NCBI GenBank assembly: GCA_963708325.1
Contig: OY970203.1
Location: 2,790,001 to 2,854,000, forward strand
Source of the DNA: G963708325 sp963708325
GTDB taxonomy: Bacteria; Actinomycetota; Thermoleophilia; Solirubrobacterales; 70-9
Direction: 5' to 3'
DNA length: 64,000 bases
Shown: piece by piece, positions 23,901 to 32,734 of the stretch
Position numbering within the stretch: the stretch's first letter is position 1
Layout of the letters: every line of letters starts with the position of its first letter
Notes under the pieces: generated by a model
Told to the model about the DNA's origin: nothing
What the model saw: only the letters and a program-made list of their open reading frames with translations
Database searches by the model: none
Position numbers and translations under genes: made by a program

Positions 23901-25091
23901 GTGTCCGCGCCCGAGCAGACCCGCCGGCTGAGCGATCCCTCGCGCCGCCTCGAGGCGATCCCGCCGTACGCCTTCGCCGAGCTGGAACGCCGGGTCGCGG
24001 ACAAGCGGGCGGCCGGCGTCGACGTGATCAGCCTCGGCATCGGCGATCCCGACCGGCCGACCTATCCCCACGTGGTCGAGGCGATGCAGGCGGCGGTCGC
24101 CGACCCCGCCAACCAGAAGTACCCGACGAACCGCGGCCGCGAGGAGTTTCGCGCGGCCGTGGCCAAGTTCTATGCGGGCCGCTTCGACGTCGAGATCGAC
24201 CCCGCGTCGGAGGTGATCCCCGCGATTGGCGCCAAGGAGTGCATCTACAACCTCTGCTTCGCCTTCCTCGATCCGGGCGGCGTCGCGATCGCCGCCGACC
24301 CCGGCTACCCGGTCTACACCGGGGGTCCGGCGCTCGCCGGTGCCGAGGCCCACCTCGCCCCGCTCGTGCCGGGGCTGGGCTTCGCGCCCGACCTCGATGC
24401 GATCCCCGCGGACGTGGCGCGCGAGGCGCGCCTGCTGTTCTGCAACTACCCGAACAACCCGACGGGCGCGGTCGTCCCGGAGGGCTTCTTCGAGCGGCTG
24501 GTCGAGTTCGCGCGCGCGAACGAGGTCCTGGTCGTGCACGACAGCGCCTATTCGGAGACCACCTACGACGGCTACGTCGCCCCCAGCTTCCTCGCCACGC
24601 CGGGGGCGACGGACATCGGCGTGGAAGTCCTCTCGCTCTCGAAGGGCTTCAACATGACCGGCTGGCGCTGCGCGGCGATCGTCGGAAACGCCGCCGCGAT
24701 CGCCAGCTATTGGCGGCTGAAGACCAACGTCGACTCGGGACTGTTCGAGGCGGTCCAGCTCGCCGGTGCGGCGGCGCTGCTCGGGCCCCGCGAGCCGATC
24801 GAGGAGATGAACGCGGTCTACGGCCGCCGCCGCGACCTCGTCGTCGCTGCCCTGCGCGAGATCGGTGTCGAGGTGGCGCCTCCGAGGGGCACGATCTACG
24901 TCTGGGCGCCGGTGCCGGCGGGGCACACGTCGGCCTCGTTCGCCGAGCACGTCCTGGAGGAGGCGGCGGTGGTGGTCTCCCCGGGGTCGATGTACGGGCC
25001 CAGCGGCGAGGGCTGGTTCCGGATCTCGCTGACGACGCCGGACGAGCGAATCAGCGAGGCGATGGAGCGGATGCGCGAGCACCTGGCCTGA
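23901..25091 (+). CDS. dapL: LL-diaminopimelate aminotransferase (DapL-type)
   Basis: Class I PLP aminotransferase, 396 aa, that would convert tetrahydrodipicolinate directly to LL-DAP. Conserved segments are VISLGIGDPDRPTYPHVVE, YPNNPTGA, the PLP lysine K248 in SLSKGFNMTGWR, and FRISLTTPDERI. The overall pattern resembles the DapL2 subfamily more than succinyl-DAP aminotransferases, though the latter cannot be excluded. With DapA, DapB and DapF in this window it would complete the four-step aminotransferase route. Confidence 0.85.
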   Translation: MSAPEQTRRLSDPSRRLEAIPPYAFAELERRVADKRAAGVDVISLGIGDPDRPTYPHVVEAMQAAVADPANQKYPTNRGREEFRAAVAKFYAGRFDVEIDPASEVIPAIGAKECIYNLCFAFLDPGGVAIAADPGYPVYTGGPALAGAEAHLAPLVPGLGFAPDLDAIPADVAREARLLFCNYPNNPTGAVVPEGFFERLVEFARANEVLVVHDSAYSETTYDGYVAPSFLATPGATDIGVEVLSLSKGFNMTGWRCAAIVGNAAAIASYWRLKTNVDSGLFEAVQLAGAAALLGPREPIEEMNAVYGRRRDLVVAALREIGVEVAPPRGTIYVWAPVPAGHTSASFAEHVLEEAAVVVSPGSMYGPSGEGWFRISLTTPDERISEAMERMREHLA

Positions 25092-25115
25092 GGGCCGGCC
25101 GCACGCCGTCTCGGC

Positions 25116-26549
25116 TCACCCCTTGACCACTCCGATCGGGCGCAGGCGCGCCACGCGCGCGGCCAGACCGGCCCGCTCGACGACGTTCACGACCGCCTCG
25201 ACGTCCTTGTAGGCGAGCGGCGCCTCCTCGGCGAGGCCGCGGTTCGACGGGCAGCGCACGGCGATCCCCTCGGCCTCGAGCTGCCGCCGCAGGTCGGCCC
25301 CCTGGACCCGCTTGCGGGCGCCGGTGCGGGACATCAGCCGCCCGGCGCCGTGGCAGACGGTGCCGAAGGAGCGCTCGATCGATCCCGAACGGCCGGCGAG
25401 AACGTAGCTCCACGTGCCCATGCTGCCGGGGATGAACACCGCCTGGCCGGCCTCGCGGTGGTCGTCGGGGATCTCTTCCGAGCCGGGCGGGAAGGCGCGG
25501 GTGGCGCCCTTGCGGTGGACGCACAGCTCGCGGTCGCCGTAGGTCTCCGGCTTGGCGACGTTGTGGGCGACGTCGTAGACCTGAACGGTCGCCTCCGCAG
25601 CCGCGGCGCCCATCACCGTCGATATCGAGTCGCGCACGGCATCCGCGATCGCCGCCCGGTTCGCCCAGGCGAAGTTGGCGGCGGCGGCCATCGCCGCCAG
25701 GTAGTCGCGACCCTCGGCCGAGACGAGCGGGGCGCAGGCGAGCTGGCGGTCGACCAGCTCGATACCGTGCTCGCGGACCGCAGAGTCCATCCGCTTGACG
25801 TAGTCGGTGCAGACCTGGTGGCCGAGGCCGCGCGAGCCGGAGTGGATAAGCACCGTCACGCGCCCCTCCTCGAGGCCGTAGGCGGCGGCGGCCCCGGGGT
25901 CGAATACGCGGTCGACGCGCTGCACCTCGACGAAGTGGTTGCCCGAGCCCACGGTGCCGAGCTGGCCGGCGCCGCGCTCGTGGGCGCGGGCGGAGACATT
26001 CTCGGGATCGGCCCCGGCGAGTCGTCCCTGCGACTCGGTGTGGGCGATGTCGCGCTCGGTGCCGACGCCGCGGTCGTCGAGCAGCGCGCGCGGACCCTCG
26101 ACCAGCACCCGGTCGAGGTCACGCCGGCCGAGCGAGATCCCGCCCTCGCGCCCGGCCCCGGCGGGGGCGGCGCGCGAGATCTCGTGCACCAGCATCTCGC
26201 GGCGGTCGCCCAGCTCGACGGCGGTGAACGGGGCGGCGAGCAGCCGCACCCCGCAGTTGATGTCGTAGCCGACGCCGCCGGGGGAGACGACGCCGTCAGG
26301 GGGGGCGGTCGCGGCGAGGCCGCCGACCGGGAAGCCGTATCCCTGGTGGATGTCGGGCATCGCATAGGCGGCCTCGACAACCCCCGGCAGGGTGGCGACG
26401 TTCTGAAGCTGCTCCAGGGAGCGGTCGGTGAGGATCGCGTCGAGGATCTCCTCGTCGGCGAACACGCGCGCCGGAACCCGCATGTCGGGTCTGGCCGAGG
26501 CGGGGATCTCCCACAGGGTCTCGTCGATCCGAAGCGGGCGCTCAGACAT
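25116..26549 (-). CDS. rtcB: RNA-splicing ligase RtcB
   Basis: GTP- and Mn-dependent RNA ligase joining 2',3'-cyclic phosphate or 3'-phosphate ends to 5'-OH. Signature segments are VGSGNHFVEVQRV, HSGSRGLGHQVC, DVAHNVAKPE, HRKGATRAFPPG, PGSMGTWSYVL and the guanylylated His in CHGAGRLMSR. The 477-aa length counts from the ATG at 26549, which overlaps the archease stop by 8 bp; an ATG three codons upstream is possible. Third gene of a minus-strand operon. Confidence 0.95.
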   Translation of the reverse strand: MSERPLRIDETLWEIPASARPDMRVPARVFADEEILDAILTDRSLEQLQNVATLPGVVEAAYAMPDIHQGYGFPVGGLAATAPPDGVVSPGGVGYDINCGVRLLAAPFTAVELGDRREMLVHEISRAAPAGAGREGGISLGRRDLDRVLVEGPRALLDDRGVGTERDIAHTESQGRLAGADPENVSARAHERGAGQLGTVGSGNHFVEVQRVDRVFDPGAAAAYGLEEGRVTVLIHSGSRGLGHQVCTDYVKRMDSAVREHGIELVDRQLACAPLVSAEGRDYLAAMAAAANFAWANRAAIADAVRDSISTVMGAAAAEATVQVYDVAHNVAKPETYGDRELCVHRKGATRAFPPGSEEIPDDHREAGQAVFIPGSMGTWSYVLAGRSGSIERSFGTVCHGAGRLMSRTGARKRVQGADLRRQLEAEGIAVRCPSNRGLAEEAPLAYKDVEAVVNVVERAGLAARVARLRPIGVVKG

Positions 26550-26937
26550 CGAGCACAACGGTGGCAGTCCACGCGCCGTTCCGCTCGGCCGCGGTGAGGC
26601 GGTGATAGGTGACCGCCTTGACGAGGTGGGGAGGCGACCCGCGCCGCCCGCGGACGGCCCCCTCGGCGGCGTCGCTCGAGATCGCCAGCTCGGCGACCGA
26701 CCCGGGAACGAAGTCCTCCGTCTCGGCCAGGAACACCAGCTCGTTCAGCCACTCGGCCAGCAGGGTGGGACGATCCGGCGCGCTCACCGCGATCGCGTGC
26801 TCGGCAGGCTCGCCGCCCGGGCTCTCGCCGAGCAGCTCGCCAAACGCCGCCGTCGCCTCCTCGAACAGCCCCTCGAGGCTGTCCGCCTCGATCCGAAGCT
26901 CCAGCTCGGCCGTGTGCTCGACCCAGCGGTAGCTCAA
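26542..26937 (-). CDS. Archease, RtcB activator
   Basis: 131-aa protein with the archease pattern: YRWVEHTAELELRIEA at the N-terminus, LFEEATAAFGELL, LLAEWLNELVFLAETE, LVKAVTYHRL and the terminal VVLDV. Archeases let RtcB turn over by promoting guanylylation. The TTG start overlaps the stop of the epimerase gene (TTGA), and its own stop overlaps rtcB, so all three are translationally coupled. The usual HTAD is HTAE here, a mild change at a metal-binding position. Confidence 0.88.
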   Translation of the reverse strand: MSYRWVEHTAELELRIEADSLEGLFEEATAAFGELLGESPGGEPAEHAIAVSAPDRPTLLAEWLNELVFLAETEDFVPGSVAELAISSDAAEGAVRGRRGSPPHLVKAVTYHRLTAAERNGAWTATVVLDV

Positions 26938-27923
26938 GCGGCTGCCGGAAGCTTCCCCTCCGCCTCGAGCGTGTCTCGCAGGCCGGTCTCGAGGCCGCGC
27001 GGCGAGTAGCCGAGCTCCTCGATCGCCTTGTCGTGCTTGGCCCACCAGGTGACGCCGTCGGCCGAGGTGATCAGCTCCTTCATGTTCGGCGGGTAGCCGA
27101 GCAGCGGCCCGATCACGGGGCCGATCGGCACGATCCCCTTAAGCATCGCCGTCGGCAGCGCCCGCTTGGGCGCCTTGCGCCCGGTGACCTTGGCCAGGGT
27201 CTCGACCGCCTCGCGCATCGTCGCGATCTGCCCGCCGAGCACGTACTGCTCGCCGACGCGGCCCTTGTCGAGGGCCAGGAGGATCCCGGCGGCGACGTCG
27301 TCGACGTAGACGAGGTTGAAGCCCAGCTCCGGGAAGGGGATCAGCGGCAGCCTCCCCTTCATGAACTGGTCGATCATGTTGCCGATCTGCGAGTGGTCGC
27401 CGGGGCCGTAGACGCCGCCCGGCTGGACGATCACGCAGGGCAGGCCCTCTTCGTCGATCAGGCGGCGGGCGATCTGATGGGCGCGGTGCTTGGTCTCGTC
27501 GTAATACGAGGTGTAATTGCCCTGATGCTGGTAGGACTCGTCGACCACCTTGCCCTCGGTGTTGCCGAAGGCGGCGACGGTCGAGACGTAGACCACCCGC
27601 GGGACCTTCGCGTCGAGGGCGGCGCGGAGGACGTTCTCGGTCCCGAGCACGTTGGCCTCGTACATGGCGGTCCGCTGGCCCTTCGGGATCCCTACCTCGT
27701 AGATCGCCGCCATGTGGATCACGGCGTCGCAGCCGCCCATGCCATCCCGAATCGCGGCGCTGTCGGTGAGCCCGCCGGAGACGAGCTCGCAACCCTCGTC
27801 GGCGAGGGCGGTGGCCTTCCCGGAGTCACGCACGAGCGCGACGACCTCGTCGCCACGCTGGCGCAGCTTGCGCACGACGTGCCCGCCGATGAACCCCGTC
27901 GCGCCGGTTACGAACACCCGCAT
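26934..27923 (-). CDS. NAD-dependent epimerase/reductase, extended SDR
   Basis: 329-aa Rossmann protein with VTGATGFIGGHVVRKL at the N-terminus and the catalytic pair in YYDETKHRA (YxxxK). VYVSTVAAFGN supplies the Ser/Thr, and VIVQPGGVYGPGD follows. It resembles dihydroflavonol reductase-like and HpnA-like sugar epimerases; the substrate cannot be told. The ATG at 27923 is chosen because GGAGG lies 6 nt upstream. It is the first gene of the operon with archease and rtcB, which is not a known functional link. Confidence 0.85.
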   Translation of the reverse strand: MRVFVTGATGFIGGHVVRKLRQRGDEVVALVRDSGKATALADEGCELVSGGLTDSAAIRDGMGGCDAVIHMAAIYEVGIPKGQRTAMYEANVLGTENVLRAALDAKVPRVVYVSTVAAFGNTEGKVVDESYQHQGNYTSYYDETKHRAHQIARRLIDEEGLPCVIVQPGGVYGPGDHSQIGNMIDQFMKGRLPLIPFPELGFNLVYVDDVAAGILLALDKGRVGEQYVLGGQIATMREAVETLAKVTGRKAPKRALPTAMLKGIVPIGPVIGPLLGYPPNMKELITSADGVTWWAKHDKAIEELGYSPRGLETGLRDTLEAEGKLPAAA

Positions 27924-27949
27924 CTCAGACCTCCATTCGCTCGGGCCCA

Positions 27950-27955
27950 AGCCTA
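27950..27955 (-). promoter_or_regulatory. -10-like element of the epimerase-archease-rtcB operon
   Basis: TAGGCT on the minus strand lies about 26 nt before the ATG, leaving a short leader that contains GGAGG. This is one of the few leadered promoters here. Confidence 0.4.
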
Positions 27956-27994
27956 TCCCTCAAGCCCGCCCGCGGGCGCGTCGATCGGGGCCGG

Positions 27995-28861
27995 ATGAGG
28001 CCCATCCTTCGCGCCCTCGCCCTGACGGCAGTCGTTGCGTCCATTCTCGGCGCGGCCCCCGCCGGCGCGGCCGTCGACGACCCGCGCCTGGCCGCGGCGG
28101 ACAGCTTTGCCTTCGCGATCGGCACCGGTGACCTCGACGGCGACGTGGCGGCGCGCTACCGCGCGTACGACCTCGTGGTCGTCGACGGCGAGGAGCCCAC
28201 GCGGGCGCAGGTGAGCGCGATCAGGGGGTCGGGCGCGGTCGTCCTCGCCTACCTGTCGGTCGGCACGATTGAGCGCGGCCGGTCGTGGTATCCGCAGGCG
28301 AAGCCCTACCGGATGGAGCTGTGGGGGGACTGGGGAGAGTGGTACGCCGACGTCGCGCGGCGCCGCTACCGGGACCTGATCGCGTCGAGCGTCGCGCCCA
28401 CCGTGCTGGGCAAGGGCTTCGACGGCCTCTTCCTCGACAACACCGACATGGTCGAGACCCACCCCGGCCAGGCCCAGGGAATGCGGCGGCTGGTGAGGCG
28501 CCTCTCCCGTCGCGTCCACAACGGCGGCGGCCTCCTGTTCAGCCAGAACGGCGAGGACTCGATCGGCCCGACGCTCGCCTACTACGACGGCTGGAATCGC
28601 GAGGACGTCACCTGGACCTACGACTTCGACCGTCGCCGTTACGTCCACCAGCCCGCGGCGGACGTTCGATACGCGAAGCGGGCGATCCGCCGTATGGTCG
28701 CCGACGGCCTCCTGGTGACGGCGACCGACTACGTCGCCGCCAGCGACCCGCAGGCGACCGGCGAGGCGGTGGCAAACGCATGCGCGGCCGGCGCGCTGCC
28801 GTTCGTGTCGAACATATGGCTCACCCGCATCCCCGCCGAGCCATACCGCTGCCCGCCGTAG
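27995..28861 (+). CDS. Secreted GH114-like (TM1410 family) glycosidase
   Basis: 288-aa protein with a signal peptide (residues 1-25, cleavage near AGAAV). The TIM-barrel-like domain has VVVDGEEPT, VLAYLSVGTIERGR and the hallmark GFDGLFLDNTDMVE, whose acidic residues are the likely catalytic centre. The family includes endo-alpha-1,4-polygalactosaminidases acting on exopolysaccharide. LLFSQNGEDSIGP and VSNIWLTRIP close the barrel. It diverges from the epimerase operon. Confidence 0.75.
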   Translation: MRPILRALALTAVVASILGAAPAGAAVDDPRLAAADSFAFAIGTGDLDGDVAARYRAYDLVVVDGEEPTRAQVSAIRGSGAVVLAYLSVGTIERGRSWYPQAKPYRMELWGDWGEWYADVARRRYRDLIASSVAPTVLGKGFDGLFLDNTDMVETHPGQAQGMRRLVRRLSRRVHNGGGLLFSQNGEDSIGPTLAYYDGWNREDVTWTYDFDRRRYVHQPAADVRYAKRAIRRMVADGLLVTATDYVAASDPQATGEAVANACAAGALPFVSNIWLTRIPAEPYRCPP

Positions 28862-28864
28862 AAT
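28859..28864 (+). promoter_or_regulatory. -10-like element of hflX
   Basis: TAGAAT overlaps the upstream stop codon and ends 7 nt before the hflX GTG. Confidence 0.4.
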
Positions 28865-28871
28865 TGTCTCG

Positions 28872-30194
28872 GTGCAGCGCACCCGCCAGGGCAGAACGGC
28901 GCAGACGCGCTATGCCGCCGGCGGAGCCGGCGTCGAGAACCCCCGCGCGAAGCAGCGGGCGATGGCGATCTCCGTCGTCGAGGCGGCTCCGGACGGAACC
29001 GATCCGCTCGCCGAGCTCAAGGAGCTGCTTCGCACGGCCGGGGTCGCCACGGCCGGCGAGATGGTCCAGCAGCGGCCCCAACCCGACCCCAACCGCTACT
29101 TCGGCACCGGCAAGCTGCGCGAGCTGCGCGACGCGATCGCCGCCAGCGACGCCAACCTGGTCGCCTGCGACGACGAGCTTGCGCCGCGGCAGGAGCGCAA
29201 CCTGGAGCAGGCGCTCGGCGTGCCCGTGATCGACCGCACCGCCGTGATCCTCGACATCTTCGCCGACCACGCCCACAGCTCGGAGGGAAAGCTCCAGGTG
29301 GAGCTTGCCCAGCTCGAATACAACCTGGCGCGGATGCGTGGGCTGTGGACCCATCTCGAGCGCCTCGGCGGCGGGATCGGCACCAGGGGCCCGGGAGAGA
29401 CCCAGATCGAGACCGACCGCAGATTGGCCCGCGACCGGATCGCGGCCCTGCGCCGCAGGCTCGAGCGCATGGAGCGCAACCGCGAGCTGATGCGGGCGCG
29501 CCGGCGGGAGGCGGCGCTGCCCGTGATCGCCCTCGCCGGGTATACCAACGCCGGCAAGTCGACGCTTCTCAACGCCCTCACGGGCGCCGGCGCCGGGGTG
29601 GGGGAGAGGCTCTTCCAGACGCTCGACCCGACGACGCGCGCGTACGTCCACGCCGGCCGTCGCTATCTCGTGACGGACACGGTCGGCTTCATCCGCAAGC
29701 TCCCGCATCAGCTCGTGGACGCGTTCAAGGCGACGCTGGAGGAGACCGTGCTCGCCGACCTGATCGTCCACGTCGTCGACGCCGCCGAGCCGGAGGCCGA
29801 GCGCGGAGCGTCGATGGCCGCTGTCGATTCGGTGCTGGAGGAGATCGGCGCCGGGGCGAAGCCGCGCCTGCTCGCCTTCAACAAGATCGACCTGCTCGAC
29901 GCCGAGCAGCGGGCCGAGCCAGCGATCCGAACGCCCGAGGCCGTACTGCTCTCGGCCCGGACCGGGGAAGGCCTCGACGAGCTTCGCGACGGCATCGCCG
30001 AGCTCTTCGAGGAGACCCTGCAGCCGCTGGAGCTGCTCGTGCCCTACGAGGAGGGGGCGCGGCTCGCCGAGCTGCACGAGATCGCCGGCGACCTCGTGCG
30101 CGAGGAGGGCTCGGAGGGCGTGCTGGTGCGGGCGCGCGTGCCCGCGGCCCTCGTCCACCGCTTCAGCGAGTTCGAAGTCAACGGCCGCGGCTGA
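28872..30194 (+). CDS. hflX: GTPase HflX
   Basis: Ribosome-splitting GTPase, 440 aa. The N-terminal HflX domain contains FGTGKLRELRDAI and GPGETQIETDRR. The GTPase domain has G1 GYTNAGKSTLLNAL near residue 222, G3 DTVGFIRKLP, G4 FNKIDLLD and G5 SARTGEG. Location downstream of the mia/dapF group is the usual actinobacterial order. The start is GTG, supported by a close -10-like hexamer. Confidence 0.95.
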   Translation: MQRTRQGRTAQTRYAAGGAGVENPRAKQRAMAISVVEAAPDGTDPLAELKELLRTAGVATAGEMVQQRPQPDPNRYFGTGKLRELRDAIAASDANLVACDDELAPRQERNLEQALGVPVIDRTAVILDIFADHAHSSEGKLQVELAQLEYNLARMRGLWTHLERLGGGIGTRGPGETQIETDRRLARDRIAALRRRLERMERNRELMRARRREAALPVIALAGYTNAGKSTLLNALTGAGAGVGERLFQTLDPTTRAYVHAGRRYLVTDTVGFIRKLPHQLVDAFKATLEETVLADLIVHVVDAAEPEAERGASMAAVDSVLEEIGAGAKPRLLAFNKIDLLDAEQRAEPAIRTPEAVLLSARTGEGLDELRDGIAELFEETLQPLELLVPYEEGARLAELHEIAGDLVREEGSEGVLVRARVPAALVHRFSEFEVNGRG

Positions 30195-30215
30195 CGCCGC
30201 TCCCGGTCGGGGCCG

Positions 30216-30243
30216 TTGACACGCCCGAGCGGGGTTGTAGTTT
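30216..30243 (+). promoter_or_regulatory. SigA-like promoter of the beta-helix gene
   Basis: A perfect -35 TTGACA (30216-30221) and TAGTTT (30238-30243) are 16 bp apart. Initiation near 30250 leaves a short leader with GGGGAGGG before the ATG. Confidence 0.65.
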
Positions 30244-30265
30244 GCGCAGCGTGCACAGGGGAGGG

Positions 30266-32707
30266 ATGACCAAGTCGATCCGCGCCCGTCGCGCCGCGCT
30301 GCTCGGCGCAGCCGTGGCCGCCGTGGCGATCTCGTCGTCGCCGTCGGCGATCGCGGCGAACACGTATCGTCCGACGCGCGTCGACGACCCCAGCCCCGGC
30401 GCCTGCACGGCGAGCGACTGCTCGCTGCGGGAGGCGGTCCGCGCCGCGAACGCGCACGCGGGCGCCGACGCGATCGTGCTCAAGGCCGGGCACTACGACC
30501 TCACCATCACCGGCACGGGCGAGGAGGCGGCGGCGACGGGGGACCTCGACGTCACCGACACGCTCACGCTGACGAAGAAGGCCGGCGACGCGCGTCCGGT
30601 GATCGACGCGAACGACCACGACCGGATCTTCGACGTGCAGTCGGCCGGCGCGAAGCTGTCGGTCTCCCGGGTGATCCTCCGCGACGGGAACCCGGGGGGC
30701 CAGGTCGGCGGCGCGATCCGAAACGCGACGTCCGGGGGGATGGGCGTGAGGGTCGCCCACAGCGCCCTGCTGAGCAACGTCGCGCTCAGTGGTGGCGCGA
30801 TCTACAGCCTCAACCGCGTCGCGGCGCTCGCCTCGACCTTCCGCGGAAACGACGGCGGCGCCAGTCAGGGCGGCGGGATCAGCGTCAGCTCGGTAGGAAC
30901 CACCGTAGACGCGTCGGACAGCCGCTTCGTCGACAACAAGGCCAGCGGTGGCGGGGGCATCTTCAGCAGCGGCCCGGTGATCGCCCCGCGATCGACCTTC
31001 ACGCAGAACAACGCCGGTGCCAATCCGGGCGGCGGGATCTTCGTCGGCTCCGCCGGCTATCAGGTGGACGTGACCAAGGCCCAGTTCACGGGGAACACCG
31101 CCGAGGGCGGGGGAGGGGTTGACAACGGCGGCCCGGTGTTCGCGCAGCGGTCGCGCTTCATCGACAACAATGCCGGCTCCAATCCGGGCGGCGGGATCTT
31201 CGTCGCCTCGGCCGGGTTCACGGTTCGCGCCGCGCACAGCGTCTTCCGCAGCAACGACGCGGAGGGAGGCGGCGGGATCGAGAGCGGGGGGCGCACGCTG
31301 GTGCCGCATTCGGTCTTTCGCGGCAACGACGCGCACTCCAATCCGGGCGGCGGCGTCTTCGTCGGCTCGTCGCCCTATCTGGTCGACGCGACCGGCAGCC
31401 GGTTCACGAACAACGACGGCGAGGGCGGCGGAGGGATCGAGAACGGCGGCCCGGTGAAGGCGCGCGGGGCGAGCTTCCGCGGCAACGACGCCCATTCCAA
31501 TCCGGGCGGCGGGATCTTCGTCGGCTCGTCGTCGTACACGGTGGACGTCCGGAACGCCCAGATGGTCAACAACGACGGCGAGGGCGGCGGCGGCGTCTTC
31601 AACGGGGGCACGGTGAAGGCGGCCGGATCAACCTTCACGGGCAACGACGCTCACTCCAATCCCGGTGGCGGGATCTTCAACGGCAGCAGCGGGCAGACGG
31701 TCACGTTTGCCGACGCCCGGTTCAGCGGCAACCAGGCCTCGGACGGCGGCGCGATCTACAACGCCGGCCCGATGACGGCGACACGGGCCACGGTCGCTGA
31801 CAACCACGCCAACAACGGCACCGGCGGGGCGATCTTCACCGACGACAGCCTCATCCTCACCCGCTCGACGCTCAACGGCAACACCGCCACCTCCGACGGC
31901 GGCGCGATCTACAACGACAACGGCCTCGTCGACCTGACCAACGTGACGCTGAGCGGCAATGCCTCCGGGGTCGGCGGCGGCGCGATCATCAGCACCGGGG
32001 CGATCGCGAGCGTCAGCCTCAACAACGCCACCGTGACCGCGAACACCGCCAACGCCGACAACCTCTTCCCGGGCAACGGCGGCGGGCTGAACCGCACCAA
32101 CGGGTCGTTCACCGTGAAGAACTCGATCGTCGCCGGGAACACGGTCGGGACTGGTGGCTCCGGCCCCGACTGCACCGGCACGTTCGCCTCCGGTGGGCAC
32201 AACGTGGTGAAGGACACGAGCGCGTGCGGCGGGTTCGGAGTGAACGGCGATGTCACCGGCCAGGCGGCGAAGCTCGGCCCGCTGGCGAACAACGGCGGCC
32301 CGACCCTGACCCGGGCGCTGCTGGCGGGGAGCCCGGCGATCGGCCTCGGCGGGCCGGACACCGCGGCCCGCGACCAGCGCGGGGCGCCGCGCACCGATCC
32401 CGAGGCGGGCGCGTACGAGCGGGTGAAGTGCAGGGGCACGCTGGTCGACCGGGTGGGAACCGACGGGCCCGATCGGCTGCGGGGCACCGGCTCCGCCGAC
32501 GGCTTTCTGGCGCTCGGCGGCAAGGACAGGATCGTCGGCCGCAGCGGCGCGGACCACGCATGCGCGGGGGGCGGCGACGACACCGTGCTGGGCGGCGCCG
32601 GCCACGACCTGCTGCTCGGGCAGGGAGGAGACGACGTGCTCGACGGGGGCGCAGGCAGCGACACCTGCGTGGGCGGCGCCGGCACCGACGTCCTGCGCAG
32701 CTGCTGA
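30266..32707 (+). CDS. Secreted right-handed beta-helix repeat protein with RTX-like tail
   Basis: 813-aa exported protein. The signal peptide (about 1-32) is followed by a CSLREAVRAAN segment seen in many bacterial beta-helix surface proteins. Residues about 245-510 hold five near-identical 53-residue units with NPGGGIFVGS and EGGGGI cores. A second helix region (about 510-730) is less regular. The C-terminus has calcium-binding RTX-like nonapeptides (GGGDDTVLGGAGHDLLLGQG). It is probably a surface adhesin or secreted matrix protein; no catalytic motif is seen. Confidence 0.82.
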   Translation: MTKSIRARRAALLGAAVAAVAISSSPSAIAANTYRPTRVDDPSPGACTASDCSLREAVRAANAHAGADAIVLKAGHYDLTITGTGEEAAATGDLDVTDTLTLTKKAGDARPVIDANDHDRIFDVQSAGAKLSVSRVILRDGNPGGQVGGAIRNATSGGMGVRVAHSALLSNVALSGGAIYSLNRVAALASTFRGNDGGASQGGGISVSSVGTTVDASDSRFVDNKASGGGGIFSSGPVIAPRSTFTQNNAGANPGGGIFVGSAGYQVDVTKAQFTGNTAEGGGGVDNGGPVFAQRSRFIDNNAGSNPGGGIFVASAGFTVRAAHSVFRSNDAEGGGGIESGGRTLVPHSVFRGNDAHSNPGGGVFVGSSPYLVDATGSRFTNNDGEGGGGIENGGPVKARGASFRGNDAHSNPGGGIFVGSSSYTVDVRNAQMVNNDGEGGGGVFNGGTVKAAGSTFTGNDAHSNPGGGIFNGSSGQTVTFADARFSGNQASDGGAIYNAGPMTATRATVADNHANNGTGGAIFTDDSLILTRSTLNGNTATSDGGAIYNDNGLVDLTNVTLSGNASGVGGGAIISTGAIASVSLNNATVTANTANADNLFPGNGGGLNRTNGSFTVKNSIVAGNTVGTGGSGPDCTGTFASGGHNVVKDTSACGGFGVNGDVTGQAAKLGPLANNGGPTLTRALLAGSPAIGLGGPDTAARDQRGAPRTDPEAGAYERVKCRGTLVDRVGTDGPDRLRGTGSADGFLALGGKDRIVGRSGADHACAGGGDDTVLGGAGHDLLLGQGGDDVLDGGAGSDTCVGGAGTDVLRSC
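30998..31792 (+). repeat. Five tandem 159-bp repeats within the beta-helix gene
   Basis: In-frame units of 159 bp (53 codons) share the core CAATCCGGGCGGCGGGATCT. Units 2-4 are closest to each other, suggesting expansion by unequal recombination. Confidence 0.8.
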
Positions 32708-32721
32708 GCGCGCAGCGCGGT

Positions 32722-32727
32722 TAGCCT
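32722..32727 (+). promoter_or_regulatory. -10-like element of dut
   Basis: TAGCCT ends 7 nt before the dut GTG. Confidence 0.4.
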
Positions 32728-32734
32728 TCCGGAC

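Noticed and set aside
30998..31792. CRISPR array
   Set aside because: Repeats are 159 bp, contiguous, in frame and encode a protein; there are no spacers.
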